Source: Elusimicrobiota bacterium (GTDB taxonomy: Bacteria; Elusimicrobiota; Endomicrobiia; Endomicrobiales; Endomicrobiaceae). From it: a DNA stretch of 5,670 nt. Shown piece after piece: positions 1 through 5,662 of this stretch. The position numbers and the translations under genes are program-made. Under the pieces are notes generated by a model that saw nothing but the letters and a program-made list of their open reading frames with translations, did no database searches and was not told the origin of the DNA. Every line of letters begins with the position of its first letter. Position 1 is the first letter of the stretch. Location of the stretch: positions 1-5,670 of the forward strand of contig JAITCX010000225.1 of NCBI GenBank assembly GCA_031282945.1. Reading direction: 5' to 3'.

Positions 1-82
1 GCTGTCTGTCACGTCAAAAGTAGAGTCGGCGCGGGGGCGAAAAAAATTTTCGCATGGCGCGTGGCTAAAAAATAAAAAATGA

Positions 83-120
83 GCGCAAAAAAAATTATAA
101 AGAGTTTGATAAAGAGAAAG
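83..120. repeat. Degenerate direct repeat, copy 1
   Basis: The unit runs from GCGCAAAAAAA through a TATAAAGA core to an AAAGAGAAA end, and matches 205-240 with small gaps. On the minus strand this copy contains TATAAT (99-94), which might serve a gene beyond the left edge, but no -35 is seen. Confidence 0.5.
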
Positions 121-204
121 GAGATTATGAACTTTCCATGAGAAAGAAAGAAATAAATTTTTAAAAATGGACTTTGAGCGCTTGCTATCAATAAAAAAAA
201 GGAA

Positions 205-240
205 GCGCAAAAAAATATAAAGAAATGAGTTAAAGAGAAA
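205..240. repeat. Degenerate direct repeat, copy 2
   Basis: This is the partner of 83-120, with the same order: GCGCAAAAAAA, TATAAAGAA, GAGTTAAAGAGAAA. Low complexity of the A-rich parts inflates the similarity; the shared GCGC and the order of the G residues are the main support. Confidence 0.5.
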
Positions 241-253
241 AATTTTTATGTAT

Positions 254-399
254 TTCTCCAAAAGAGAATAAAATTTAACGTGCCGTTAGAAGTTTTTGTT
301 TCTTTTGGCAAAAGAAATTTCTGCCTCTCTTTTCCAAAGAGATGATAAAACTCTAAGCCGCCTTTAGTTTTTCTGTTTCTCTTTTTCCAAAAAGAGAAA
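254..399. repeat. Array of four related small hairpins
   Basis: Four inverted repeats of one design, a pyrimidine arm and a purine arm around a short centre, lie in 146 bases: TTCTC/GAGAA (254-268, loop CAAAA), TTTCTTTT/AAAAGAAA (299-317, loop GGC), TCTCTTT/AAAGAGA (326-342, loop TCC), and TTTCTCTTTTT/AAAAAGAGAAA (376-399, loop CC). The second and fourth also share flanks: GCCG, then a TTAG or TTTA stretch, then GTTTTT. This suggests a degenerate 40-45 base direct repeat (282-320 and 357-401). Confidence 0.6.
376..399 (-). terminator. Perfect 11-bp inverted repeat abutting the adhesin stop codon
   Basis: Arms TTTCTCTTTTT (376-386) and AAAAAGAGAAA (389-399) pair perfectly around two bases, starting at the base right after the TGA. 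It could act as a transcription terminator or as a 3'-end stabilising hairpin. It is not a canonical intrinsic terminator: the stem is AT-rich and the transcript continues with A-rich sequence, not a U run. Confidence 0.4.
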
Positions 400-3300
400 T
401 CACCAGTCCACTCTCACTTCCAAGTTTGTAGTAATCGGCTTAATTCTCTGTTTCACAACTCTCACCTTCCTGACATTTAAACCATTTTTTATCATTTCCT
501 CATAGACATTTTGCGCCCAGTTTATTTTCAATTGATCTATCTGTTTTGTCTCCTCATCCTGCGACACATTAATATAAATTTTTATCGTTATAATTTTATA
601 AGAGCGCCTTGAATGCAGCAATTTTTTCACAAAATATTTTATCGCCTGCTTGTCTTTCAAACTCAAATTCTTACTTTCTATCGGCGTTTCTAAAAGCGGC
701 GCTTTTGGGCGCGGTCCCTGCAATAAATATGCCGCATTTAATTGAACGCCGTAATGCAAAAAGCTATGCGAAACCTGACCATATCCCATTGCGCCAATTG
801 TTATACTTTTATTTATTTGTGCATTTATTCCAGCCACCGCCCCATAAAACATTTCATTTACTCTGTCGCTTTGAATGCGCATATCGGAATCCTCTATAGA
901 CATAAAGTTTACCTGAAAAGTTGGATCTTCAACCAACATAAGCCCAACATATCCTCTTGCAAAAAGATCTATAAAACTTTGCTGACTCTTAATTTGAACG
1001 CCGATTAAACTTTGCGCTTTCGTCCAACTCGTTTCATTAAATGTTAGGTCTGTTATCTCGCCGCTGCGTTCGGAAATTTCTTTAAAACTATTTTGGCTTG
1101 CCTCCGCCAAAACAAACGGTCCAACCTTAGCCCATTGCATATCAATCTCATAATCAAGATTTAGAGCGCCATCAATACTTACAATATTAAATTGGGAAAT
1201 CGGATTATAGACTTTGTCCATTTTTATGATACGGCTTGCATTGACATTTGCATAGCGCAGACCCCCTAAAAATTGCAAATTGAAATTTCCAATATTTGTG
1301 TTTTCATAGACGCCGAACCCAAAATCATTTAAACTTGCATCATTTTCATCTTGCGCAAATGTTTTTTTGTTTGCGCTTGCATAAGCTCCAATTCTAGCTA
1401 TCACTGCGCCAATCCTCGTCCCAAACAAATCCCTTCCAATATCTATTCCCATATCTATCATCCCGAAATTTCCAAGCGTTTGTTCAGGTTTAGAAAATTC
1501 CATAACGGAATAATTTACGTCCATCCAAATTTTATCAACCGCCGCCTCCCGCTGAATTTGATTAAACAGAATTTCGCCGCGCCCTTGCGTTTGCGCCGCC
1601 AAAATATTTACTATAAAAACGCCCGACAAACTGTCCATAGCTTTGCGCCTTTTGTCCGCGCTCAATTTTACAAGCGAATTTTTCAACTCCCAATTTCTAT
1701 TGGCAATTTCCTGAACCTGCTGTCTGTTTGGAGAATTTTCATTGTCTTCCTCAATATCATTAGGTTTGATATTTTTTATAAAAAGCTTACCTTCATTTTG
1801 CGAGTAACGCAAAACGTATAGACTCCTATCATAATCAAAAATACTTTCACCAAAAATAGTAAATGTTTGCGAGGAACCGCCTATTATTATTGGAACTTCA
1901 TTTACAGTTAGATCCATTGGATATAAATCTTTTATTGTCAATTTATGACCTGAATATATTGTAATTGAAGAAGCAAAAATTTGATCGGCGCCCGCTGTTT
2001 TAAAATCTATATCCAATATCAAATCCGAGCGCATTATAATCTCCCCCAAATAGAGTTTTGTACCCGCTTTATCGTCTTGCAAAGATAAAACCGTCCCGTC
2101 TTCCATATTTAAAAAGTTTACGCTGCTAACTGCGCTTTTAAAATTTAACTGACCCGCTGAAACGTTAAAATCATTTTCAATAATTGATTTCGTTCCCTGA
2201 AAATTTAATATGCCGTTTGAAGTTTTTTCCAATTTTCCAGCCCCTTGGCTTCTAATTCCATTTGCCAATGTAACATTGCCGTCAAAAATTATCACAGAAT
2301 TTTCATCCTGCAAATTTATATCATTGGGTTTATCCCCTGAAAAATTATTACTGAAATTAATATTTCCATTTAAATGAATTGTTGAAGCGCCGCTTGCATT
2401 TATCGCGCCGCCTTTGGACTGATCGGTATTTTTAAAATTTGCAAGACTTATATTTTTAAAAGTTAATGCCTTATTTTGCAGATCAAAAAAAGCGTTTTCT
2501 AAATCTTGTGCATTTAAAGCATAACCGCCTCCGTTGACAATAAAAATTTTATCGGCATTTGTTTGAAAAATAATATCATCATCCTGTTGGGCAGTTAAAT
2601 TTTGCATTAAAATTATTTCATCGTTTTCTGCCGCCATTGCATTTTGATATATCACAACAAAATCGTTCCAAGCGGAAACCCTCGCCTGATCGGGCGTTGT
2701 AGAATCGCCTGAACGCGCAAAAATATTATTTCCTGTTTTAATGATTGAATATTTAGCAGGCTCGGCAGAGTTTGGCGTTCCCGTTATCGCGCCGCTTTGC
2801 GCCAATATCACAATAAAATTTTGCGTCGTTAAAAGATTTAATGAAAATTTATTTGCAGCGCCTAAAGTTATGTTGTTTGAAATAATTCTATCCGCCCCAT
2901 TTACACCGGCATCCATTTCTATAATACCGCTTGAATTTAAATCATCAATAAAAAGTTTATTGTTATCTTTTGAATCCTGAAGCGAAAGAACGGCGTCCTC
3001 TAAAATGTTTAAAGTTTTTATTGTTGAGCCGCTGGACTTAAAGGAAACAATTCCAGAATTGATAGTGAAAAGATTTTGAATATTTGACGGATCGCCTGAA
3101 AATGTAACATTTCCATTTATGGAAATTTCGCCGGCGCCTGATGTCCGCAAACCGTTTGTAAAAGTGTTGTTGCCCGTTAAAATTAATTTAGCGTTCGAGT
3201 CGTCAAGCGCTACATCATTTAAAGTTGAGGCGGCGGTATTGTTTTTAAATGTGATATAGGAATCTTGAAAATTTATTTCACTATTACTTACATAAATAGC

Positions 3301-5517
3301 TCCGCCTGAAATGTTTGCGCTATTATTTGTAAAACTAATATTTCCCGAAAAGGAGACATTAGCATTATTGGAAAGATTCATAACCGCGCCGTTTCCTGAT
3401 CCAGCAAAATTATTAAATGCTATATTTTTGAAATTCAATGTTTTTGCATCAAGGCTAAATCCTAAATCGACAAAATTATTAGAATCTAAAGTTTTATTTG
3501 CGCCGTCAATTGTTAGGTTGTTGTTGGTGGGAGCGCCGATGATATAATCCCCGCCGCCGGCGTCTGCTTTGAGATTTTTATCAAGGGTGATTGTGTCGTT
3601 TTCCGCTGTATTTTTATATACGGCGGTAAAATCTAGCCACGAATCTATAGCGCCTTCATTTTTTAAAAATATAAATCCGTCCATTGCTCTAAGCGCATAA
3701 TCAGGCTCTAAAATAAATAAATTATCAAGAGATAAATTTGGATTTAACCCGGCGTTAAATTCCATAATTTTTATAGAGGAAACTTTAGCCTGATTTAAAA
3801 TGTTTAGATTGAGAGTTGAAATATTTATTGTAAATATTCCTTCAATAAAAAGATTATCCGCCTTGCCGGCTGCAAAATCTACATCAATAGATAAAAATCC
3901 AGACAAAGTAAAATCGCCCAAAATATAAAATTTACTATCAACAGAATTATTTAAAAGCGAAAGCGTTGCCGTTGAATAAATTGTTAAAACAGACACGCTT
4001 GAGACGGCGCTTTTGAAATGCGCTGTCCCGCCTTCAATTAAAAATGTATTTGCCAATTTGCTTTCGCCTTCAAAAATGAGCGAACCGTTTTGCTGAACAA
4101 TTTTTGATTGAGGATGTCCCATCGTATGCAGGCCATGGGTGAGGAGGTTGGCGCTTGAAAAAATGACGGCGCTTTGAGAGTCTACTAAATAGATATCATC
4201 GCGAATGCCGTTTGCAAAATTGTCTTGGAAATTTAGGGTGGAATTAGTAATAGAAAGTTTTGAGGAACTTAAATAAATAGCGCCGCCCTTTGCATCGTAA
4301 GTGGATGTAGCGCTATTGCTGGTAAAATTTACAAGTGAGTTGACAAAAGAAATGGTAGAGTTGTCGGAGGCAAAAATCGCTCCTCCAGAGGCGTAGGTAT
4401 ACGGCCATATGTCCATGACGCTATTGCTGGTAAAATTTACGAGTGAATTGACAAAAGAGATATTGGATCCCCTGGCATAAATCGCTCCGCCTAGACCTTC
4501 GTGATAGTTAGTGATTGAATTATTACTTGTAAAATTCACAAGAGAGCCAACAAATGAAATACTGGATTGAGAGGCGTGAATCGCTCCGCCTGGTGAGGCA
4601 TCGCCGCTTACAACATTATTTGTAAAATTTACTGTAGAACGGATAAAAGAAATGTTAGAATTATCATTTGCAGAAATTGCGCCGCCATGACCACCATTTG
4701 CGCTATTGCTGGTAAAAGTTGCACTTGAGTTAAAAAAAGAAATATTGGAATCACTGTCGGCAAAAATAGCTCCGGCATAATAATACCCACTATTGCTGGT
4801 AAAGTTTATGAGGGAGTTGGCAAAAGAAATGCTGGAATTATAAGCATAAATTGCTCCGCCGTTGCCGGTAAAAGTTATGCTTGAGTTGACAAAAGAAAGG
4901 CTGGATTGCAAAACATAAATCGCTCCGCCTGCATAATTTGAACTATTATTTGTAAAAGTTATGCTAGAGTTTGTAAAAGAAATGGTGGAATTATTATTTG
5001 CATAAATTGCGCCGCCATAATAAGCGCTATTGCTGGTAAAATCTACGAGAGAACTAACAAAAGAAATATTGGAATCAGAAGCAGAAATTGCTCCTCCATA
5101 CCTATTATATCCACTATTGCTATTACTGCTAAAATCAATATTCCCTAAAAAGGTGACTATGGCATTATTTGAAATGGACATAACAGCCCCGCTATCCGCT
5201 GTCTTTAAAAAATTATAAAAATTTATATCTTTAAAGGTCATAGTTTTTGCATTGAGGATAAATCCTAAATCTGCAATTGCATTAGAGTTTAAGGTTTTAT
5301 TTTTCCCGTCAATTGTTATGTTATTATTAGTCGGCGAGCCGATAGCGGAAGGAGAAATTTCTGGGGCGCTAAGATCTATCTCAAGGATAATTTCGCCGTA
5401 ATTAATCTTCTGGCGATATTCCGTTACAAAATTGTTCCAAGTGTCCACATCCGCTTGCGCTTTTACAACAAAAAAGGTCAAAAGAAAAAATAAAAATGCA
5501 AAAGAACGTTTTTGCAA
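400..5517 (-). CDS. Large Pmp-repeat autotransporter adhesin with post-barrel C-terminal domain
   Basis: This 1705-residue frame (TTG start as given, TGA stop) encodes a predicted type V secreted surface protein. Seen in order: signal peptide 1-22; three tandem passenger modules (about 23-620, 621-942, 943-1253), each opening with a W..F...Y motif (W27, W627, W950); a charged linker and helix (about 1254-1330); an autotransporter-like beta-barrel (about 1331-1599); and an extra domain (about 1600-1705). Module 1 holds ten units with GGAI and FxxN motifs, the hallmark of chlamydial Pmp beta-helix repeats. The protein has no cysteine, unlike chlamydial Pmps but usual for autotransporter passengers. 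By family knowledge the passenger would form a beta-helix presented outside the cell, probably for adhesion; ligand and substrate cannot be read from the sequence. No protease catalytic motif was recognised. The gene is alone in the window, so no operon is visible. The start is uncertain: ATG 5540 is one base out of frame, and a 16-base homopolymer lies upstream. Confidence 0.93.
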   Translation of the reverse strand: MQKRSFAFLFFLLTFFVVKAQADVDTWNNFVTEYRQKINYGEIILEIDLSAPEISPSAIGSPTNNNITIDGKNKTLNSNAIADLGFILNAKTMTFKDINFYNFLKTADSGAVMSISNNAIVTFLGNIDFSSNSNSGYNRYGGAISASDSNISFVSSLVDFTSNSAYYGGAIYANNNSTISFTNSSITFTNNSSNYAGGAIYVLQSSLSFVNSSITFTGNGGAIYAYNSSISFANSLINFTSNSGYYYAGAIFADSDSNISFFNSSATFTSNSANGGHGGAISANDNSNISFIRSTVNFTNNVVSGDASPGGAIHASQSSISFVGSLVNFTSNNSITNYHEGLGGAIYARGSNISFVNSLVNFTSNSVMDIWPYTYASGGAIFASDNSTISFVNSLVNFTSNSATSTYDAKGGAIYLSSSKLSITNSTLNFQDNFANGIRDDIYLVDSQSAVIFSSANLLTHGLHTMGHPQSKIVQQNGSLIFEGESKLANTFLIEGGTAHFKSAVSSVSVLTIYSTATLSLLNNSVDSKFYILGDFTLSGFLSIDVDFAAGKADNLFIEGIFTINISTLNLNILNQAKVSSIKIMEFNAGLNPNLSLDNLFILEPDYALRAMDGFIFLKNEGAIDSWLDFTAVYKNTAENDTITLDKNLKADAGGGDYIIGAPTNNNLTIDGANKTLDSNNFVDLGFSLDAKTLNFKNIAFNNFAGSGNGAVMNLSNNANVSFSGNISFTNNSANISGGAIYVSNSEINFQDSYITFKNNTAASTLNDVALDDSNAKLILTGNNTFTNGLRTSGAGEISINGNVTFSGDPSNIQNLFTINSGIVSFKSSGSTIKTLNILEDAVLSLQDSKDNNKLFIDDLNSSGIIEMDAGVNGADRIISNNITLGAANKFSLNLLTTQNFIVILAQSGAITGTPNSAEPAKYSIIKTGNNIFARSGDSTTPDQARVSAWNDFVVIYQNAMAAENDEIILMQNLTAQQDDDIIFQTNADKIFIVNGGGYALNAQDLENAFFDLQNKALTFKNISLANFKNTDQSKGGAINASGASTIHLNGNINFSNNFSGDKPNDINLQDENSVIIFDGNVTLANGIRSQGAGKLEKTSNGILNFQGTKSIIENDFNVSAGQLNFKSAVSSVNFLNMEDGTVLSLQDDKAGTKLYLGEIIMRSDLILDIDFKTAGADQIFASSITIYSGHKLTIKDLYPMDLTVNEVPIIIGGSSQTFTIFGESIFDYDRSLYVLRYSQNEGKLFIKNIKPNDIEEDNENSPNRQQVQEIANRNWELKNSLVKLSADKRRKAMDSLSGVFIVNILAAQTQGRGEILFNQIQREAAVDKIWMDVNYSVMEFSKPEQTLGNFGMIDMGIDIGRDLFGTRIGAVIARIGAYASANKKTFAQDENDASLNDFGFGVYENTNIGNFNLQFLGGLRYANVNASRIIKMDKVYNPISQFNIVSIDGALNLDYEIDMQWAKVGPFVLAEASQNSFKEISERSGEITDLTFNETSWTKAQSLIGVQIKSQQSFIDLFARGYVGLMLVEDPTFQVNFMSIEDSDMRIQSDRVNEMFYGAVAGINAQINKSITIGAMGYGQVSHSFLHYGVQLNAAYLLQGPRPKAPLLETPIESKNLSLKDKQAIKYFVKKLLHSRRSYKIITIKIYINVSQDEETKQIDQLKINWAQNVYEEMIKNGLNVRKVRVVKQRIKPITTNLEVRVDW
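403..720 (-). other. C-terminal domain after the barrel (residues 1600-1705), possibly OmpA-like
   Basis: Classical autotransporters end with the last barrel strand; here about 105 residues follow. A proline-rich linker (QGPRPKAPLLETP) precedes LSLKDKQAIKYFVKKLL, then a strand IITIKIYINVS, a helix IDQLKINWAQNVYEEMIKNGL, a strand RKVRVV and a final strand TTNLEVRVDW. This beta-alpha-beta-alpha-beta order and the N..L....A..V...L...G pattern recall the OmpA/MotB peptidoglycan-binding fold. However, the arginine of the usual LS..RA motif aligns to W and the GHTD motif is absent, so peptidoglycan binding is doubtful. The domain would lie in the periplasm. Fold assignment is inference. Confidence 0.5.
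721..1527 (-). other. Autotransporter-type beta-barrel domain (residues 1331-1599)
   Basis: The domain starts at KIWMDVNYSVMEF, which resembles the first strand of autotransporter barrels, followed by GMIDMGIDIGRDLFGTRIGAVIARIGAYAS, the usual second and third strand pattern. Alternating polar and hydrophobic strands continue through FNLQFLGGLRYANV, AKVGPFVLAEAS, SLIGVQIKS, FIDLFARGYVGLML and YGAVAGINAQI to HYGVQLNAAYLL. At about 269 residues it matches the usual 250-300 residue, 12-strand size. It would insert into the outer membrane and support passenger export. Confidence 0.75.
1528..1758 (-). other. Acidic linker and pre-barrel helix (residues 1254-1330)
   Basis: An acidic, proline-containing spacer (DIEEDNENSPNRQ) leads into a helix-prone stretch (NWELKNSLVKL, then KRRKAMDSLSGVF, then GRGEILFNQIQREAAV). 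In autotransporters a helix of this kind sits inside the barrel pore and links passenger to barrel. The placement is inferred from position and composition; no cleavage site is evident. Confidence 0.6.
1759..2691 (-). other. Passenger module 3 (residues 943-1253), membrane-proximal, one Pmp unit
   Basis: The module opens with SAWNDFVVIYQ, equivalent to W27 and W627, and has a single GGAINASG unit followed by FSNN. It then follows the same closing order as module 2 (NVTLANGIRSQGAGKLEK, LNFKSAVSSV, LSLQDDKAGTKLYLGE). It is more diverged from modules 1 and 2 than they are from each other: the TNNN-TIDG strand is replaced by NADKIFIVNGGG. It ends at LFIKNIKPND before the acidic linker. Confidence 0.7.
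2692..3657 (-). other. Passenger module 2 (residues 621-942), one Pmp unit
   Basis: The module repeats the module 1 plan: DSWLDF...Y, TNNNLTIDGANKTLDSN, DLGFSLDAKT, GNGAVMNLSNNA, then a single GGAIYVSN unit with FTNN before it and FKNN after it. The closing half contains NGLRTSGAGEISINGNVTF-type and VSFKSSGSTIKTL-type segments that match IRSQGAGKLEK and LNFKSAVSSVNFL in module 3. Its role is inferred to be structural, as part of the beta-helix stalk. Confidence 0.7.
3440..3540 (-). repeat. Intragenic direct repeat, module 2 copy
   Basis: This stretch aligns without gaps to 5243-5343, with about 79 of 101 bases identical by hand count. It codes the TNNN-TIDG to DLGF-L-AKT segment of module 2. 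The offset of 1803 bases is exactly 601 codons, so recombination between the copies would remove or add a whole module in frame. Confidence 0.85.
4219..5097 (-). repeat. Ten tandem Pmp-type repeats (GGAI...FxxN), residues 141-433
   Basis: Units start at residues 141, 168, 197, 220, 248, 278, 310, 343, 378 and 411 and are 23-35 residues long, averaging 30. Each has GGAI (AGAI in unit 5), then S.ISF.NS, then an FTSN, FTNN or FTGN motif (FQDN in the last), then a variable linker. The linkers carry most of the length change. At DNA level the 14-mer CTATTGCTGGTAAA occurs on the + strand at 4313, 4421, 4703, 4790 and 5027, with all spacings multiples of three, so unequal exchange would keep the frame. 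Confidence 0.9.
5243..5343 (-). repeat. Intragenic direct repeat, module 1 copy
   Basis: This is the partner of 3440-3540, coding the same segment in module 1. Shared exact tracts include TAAATCCTAAATC and CCGTCAATTGTTA on the + strand. Retained DNA similarity, not only protein similarity, points to a fairly recent duplication or to ongoing gene conversion between modules. Confidence 0.85.
5452..5517 (-). other. Sec signal peptide of the adhesin
   Basis: Residues 1-22 show a basic n-region (MQKR), a hydrophobic core rich in Phe and Leu (SFAFLFFLLTFFVV) and a c-region KAQA ending in an A-x-A signal peptidase I site, with predicted cleavage before D23. It is complete when started at the TTG, so the TTG could be the true start. 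No Shine-Dalgarno-like sequence precedes it. An extension upstream to ATG 5540, if the frame were restored, would add only a short polar n-region (about MKNFLNKV) and leave the same core. Confidence 0.85.
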
Positions 5518-5537
5518 AACTTTGTTTAAAAATTTTT

Positions 5538-5540
5538 CAT
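5538..5540 (-). promoter_or_regulatory. Alternative ATG start, one base out of frame with the adhesin
   Basis: From this ATG the coding strand reads M-K-N-F-stop, because an A5T5 run is followed by AAAC. One extra A or T would give MKKFLNKVLQKR or MKNFLNKVLQKR and continue into the signal peptide. This would be a more typical start than the TTG. No ribosome binding site of the AGGAGG type precedes either codon. Confidence 0.5.
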
Positions 5541-5557
5541 TGATTAGATTATTAAAA

Positions 5558-5563
5558 ATTATA
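5558..5563 (-). promoter_or_regulatory. Candidate -10 box TATAAT for the adhesin
   Basis: The coding strand reads a perfect TATAAT here, 17 bases upstream of ATG 5540 and 40 bases upstream of the TTG. No good -35 is present at 17 bases; the nearest weak matches, CTGCAA (5589-5584) or TGCAAA (5588-5583), give spacers of 19-20 bases and touch the end of the C16 run. In so AT-rich a region a TATAAT can occur by chance. Confidence 0.45.
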
Positions 5564-5588
5564 GAGAAATTAAAAAATGATTTTTGCA

Positions 5589-5604
5589 GGGGGGGGGGGG
5601 GGGG
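5589..5604. repeat. G16 homopolymer (C16 on the coding strand), putative phase-variation tract
   Basis: An uninterrupted run of 16 G stands out in sequence that is otherwise almost all A and T. It lies 71 bases upstream of the TTG codon and 48 bases upstream of ATG 5540, next to the putative promoter. Long G/C runs of this kind are slipped-strand contingency loci in other bacteria, where they control surface proteins. Confidence 0.85.
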
Positions 5605-5628
5605 TTTAGCGTAATTTTTTTATGGAAA

Positions 5629-5662
5629 TTTTTTAAAAAAAAAAAAATTTTTTTAAAAAAAA
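5629..5662. repeat. Alternating A and T homopolymer block
   Basis: On the + strand this reads T6, A13, T7, A8 without interruption. It lies upstream of the G16 run relative to the adhesin. Phased A/T tracts can bend DNA or act as a promoter UP element, and the palindromic pairs could also fold in RNA. The A13 run is itself long enough to slip. Function is not established by sequence alone. Confidence 0.6.

Larger units (their letters stand above)
1..399. other. Noncoding 3' flank of the adhesin
   Basis: No convincing gene was found here. Left end (about 21-64): a locally GC-rich patch with a 7-bp inverted repeat (arms GCGAAAA at 37-43 and TTTTCGC at 47-53). Middle: two degenerate direct repeats. 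Right part: four small hairpins. A Shine-Dalgarno-like AAAGGAG (117-123) precedes an ATG at 127, but that frame stops after four codons. The region is very rich in A on the + strand. Confidence 0.6.
3658..5451 (-). other. Passenger module 1 (residues 23-620), with the expanded Pmp repeats
   Basis: The module begins with a W..F...Y segment and an IxL strand, then a TNNNITIDG-type strand and a DLGF-LNAKT segment, then the Pmp repeat block (residues 141-433), and ends in a less regular beta-rich stretch (LIFEGES, HFKSAVSSV, LSLLNNS). The same order of segments recurs in modules 2 and 3, so all three are paralogous. Module 1 is about 600 residues against about 320 for module 2; the excess is mostly the nine extra Pmp units. 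A right-handed beta-helix is inferred from family knowledge. Confidence 0.75.

Noticed and set aside
37..53. GCGAAAA/TTTTCGC inverted repeat as an intrinsic terminator
   Set aside because: The stem is seven bases with four A-T pairs and no U run follows on either strand, so a terminator call is not supported.
127..141. AAAGGAG followed by ATG on the + strand
   Set aside because: The frame is only M-N-F-P before a stop; the nearby ATG at 138 gives eight codons. No continuing frame exists, so it looks like chance in A/G-rich sequence.
9..191. Minus-strand 60-residue hydrophobic open frame
   Set aside because: TTG start, no ribosome binding site, and a composition (F, I, K, L) simply reflecting A/T runs. 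Its C-terminal part is a read-through of a GC patch with no recognisable motif. It overlaps the direct repeats.
609..1821. Plus-strand frames opposite the barrel and linker (609-899, 742-1008, 1351-1821)
   Set aside because: They lie antisense to a well-supported coding region, with no domain, no start signal and amino acid content typical of reverse-frame shadows.
4219..5097. Regularly spaced repeats considered as a CRISPR array
   Set aside because: Spacing is uneven, always a multiple of three, and the whole block is an open coding frame with conserved protein motifs; these are protein repeats.
2741..5218. Plus-strand frames opposite the passenger (2741-2980, 3311-3547, 5030-5218)
   Set aside because: These are antisense shadows of the repeat modules; their similarity to each other follows from the repeats on the coding strand.
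5432..5614. Plus-strand 60-residue frame ending in a Gly run
   Set aside because: The glycine run is just the G16 homopolymer and the rest is antisense to the signal peptide and leader. No promoter or ribosome binding site is seen.
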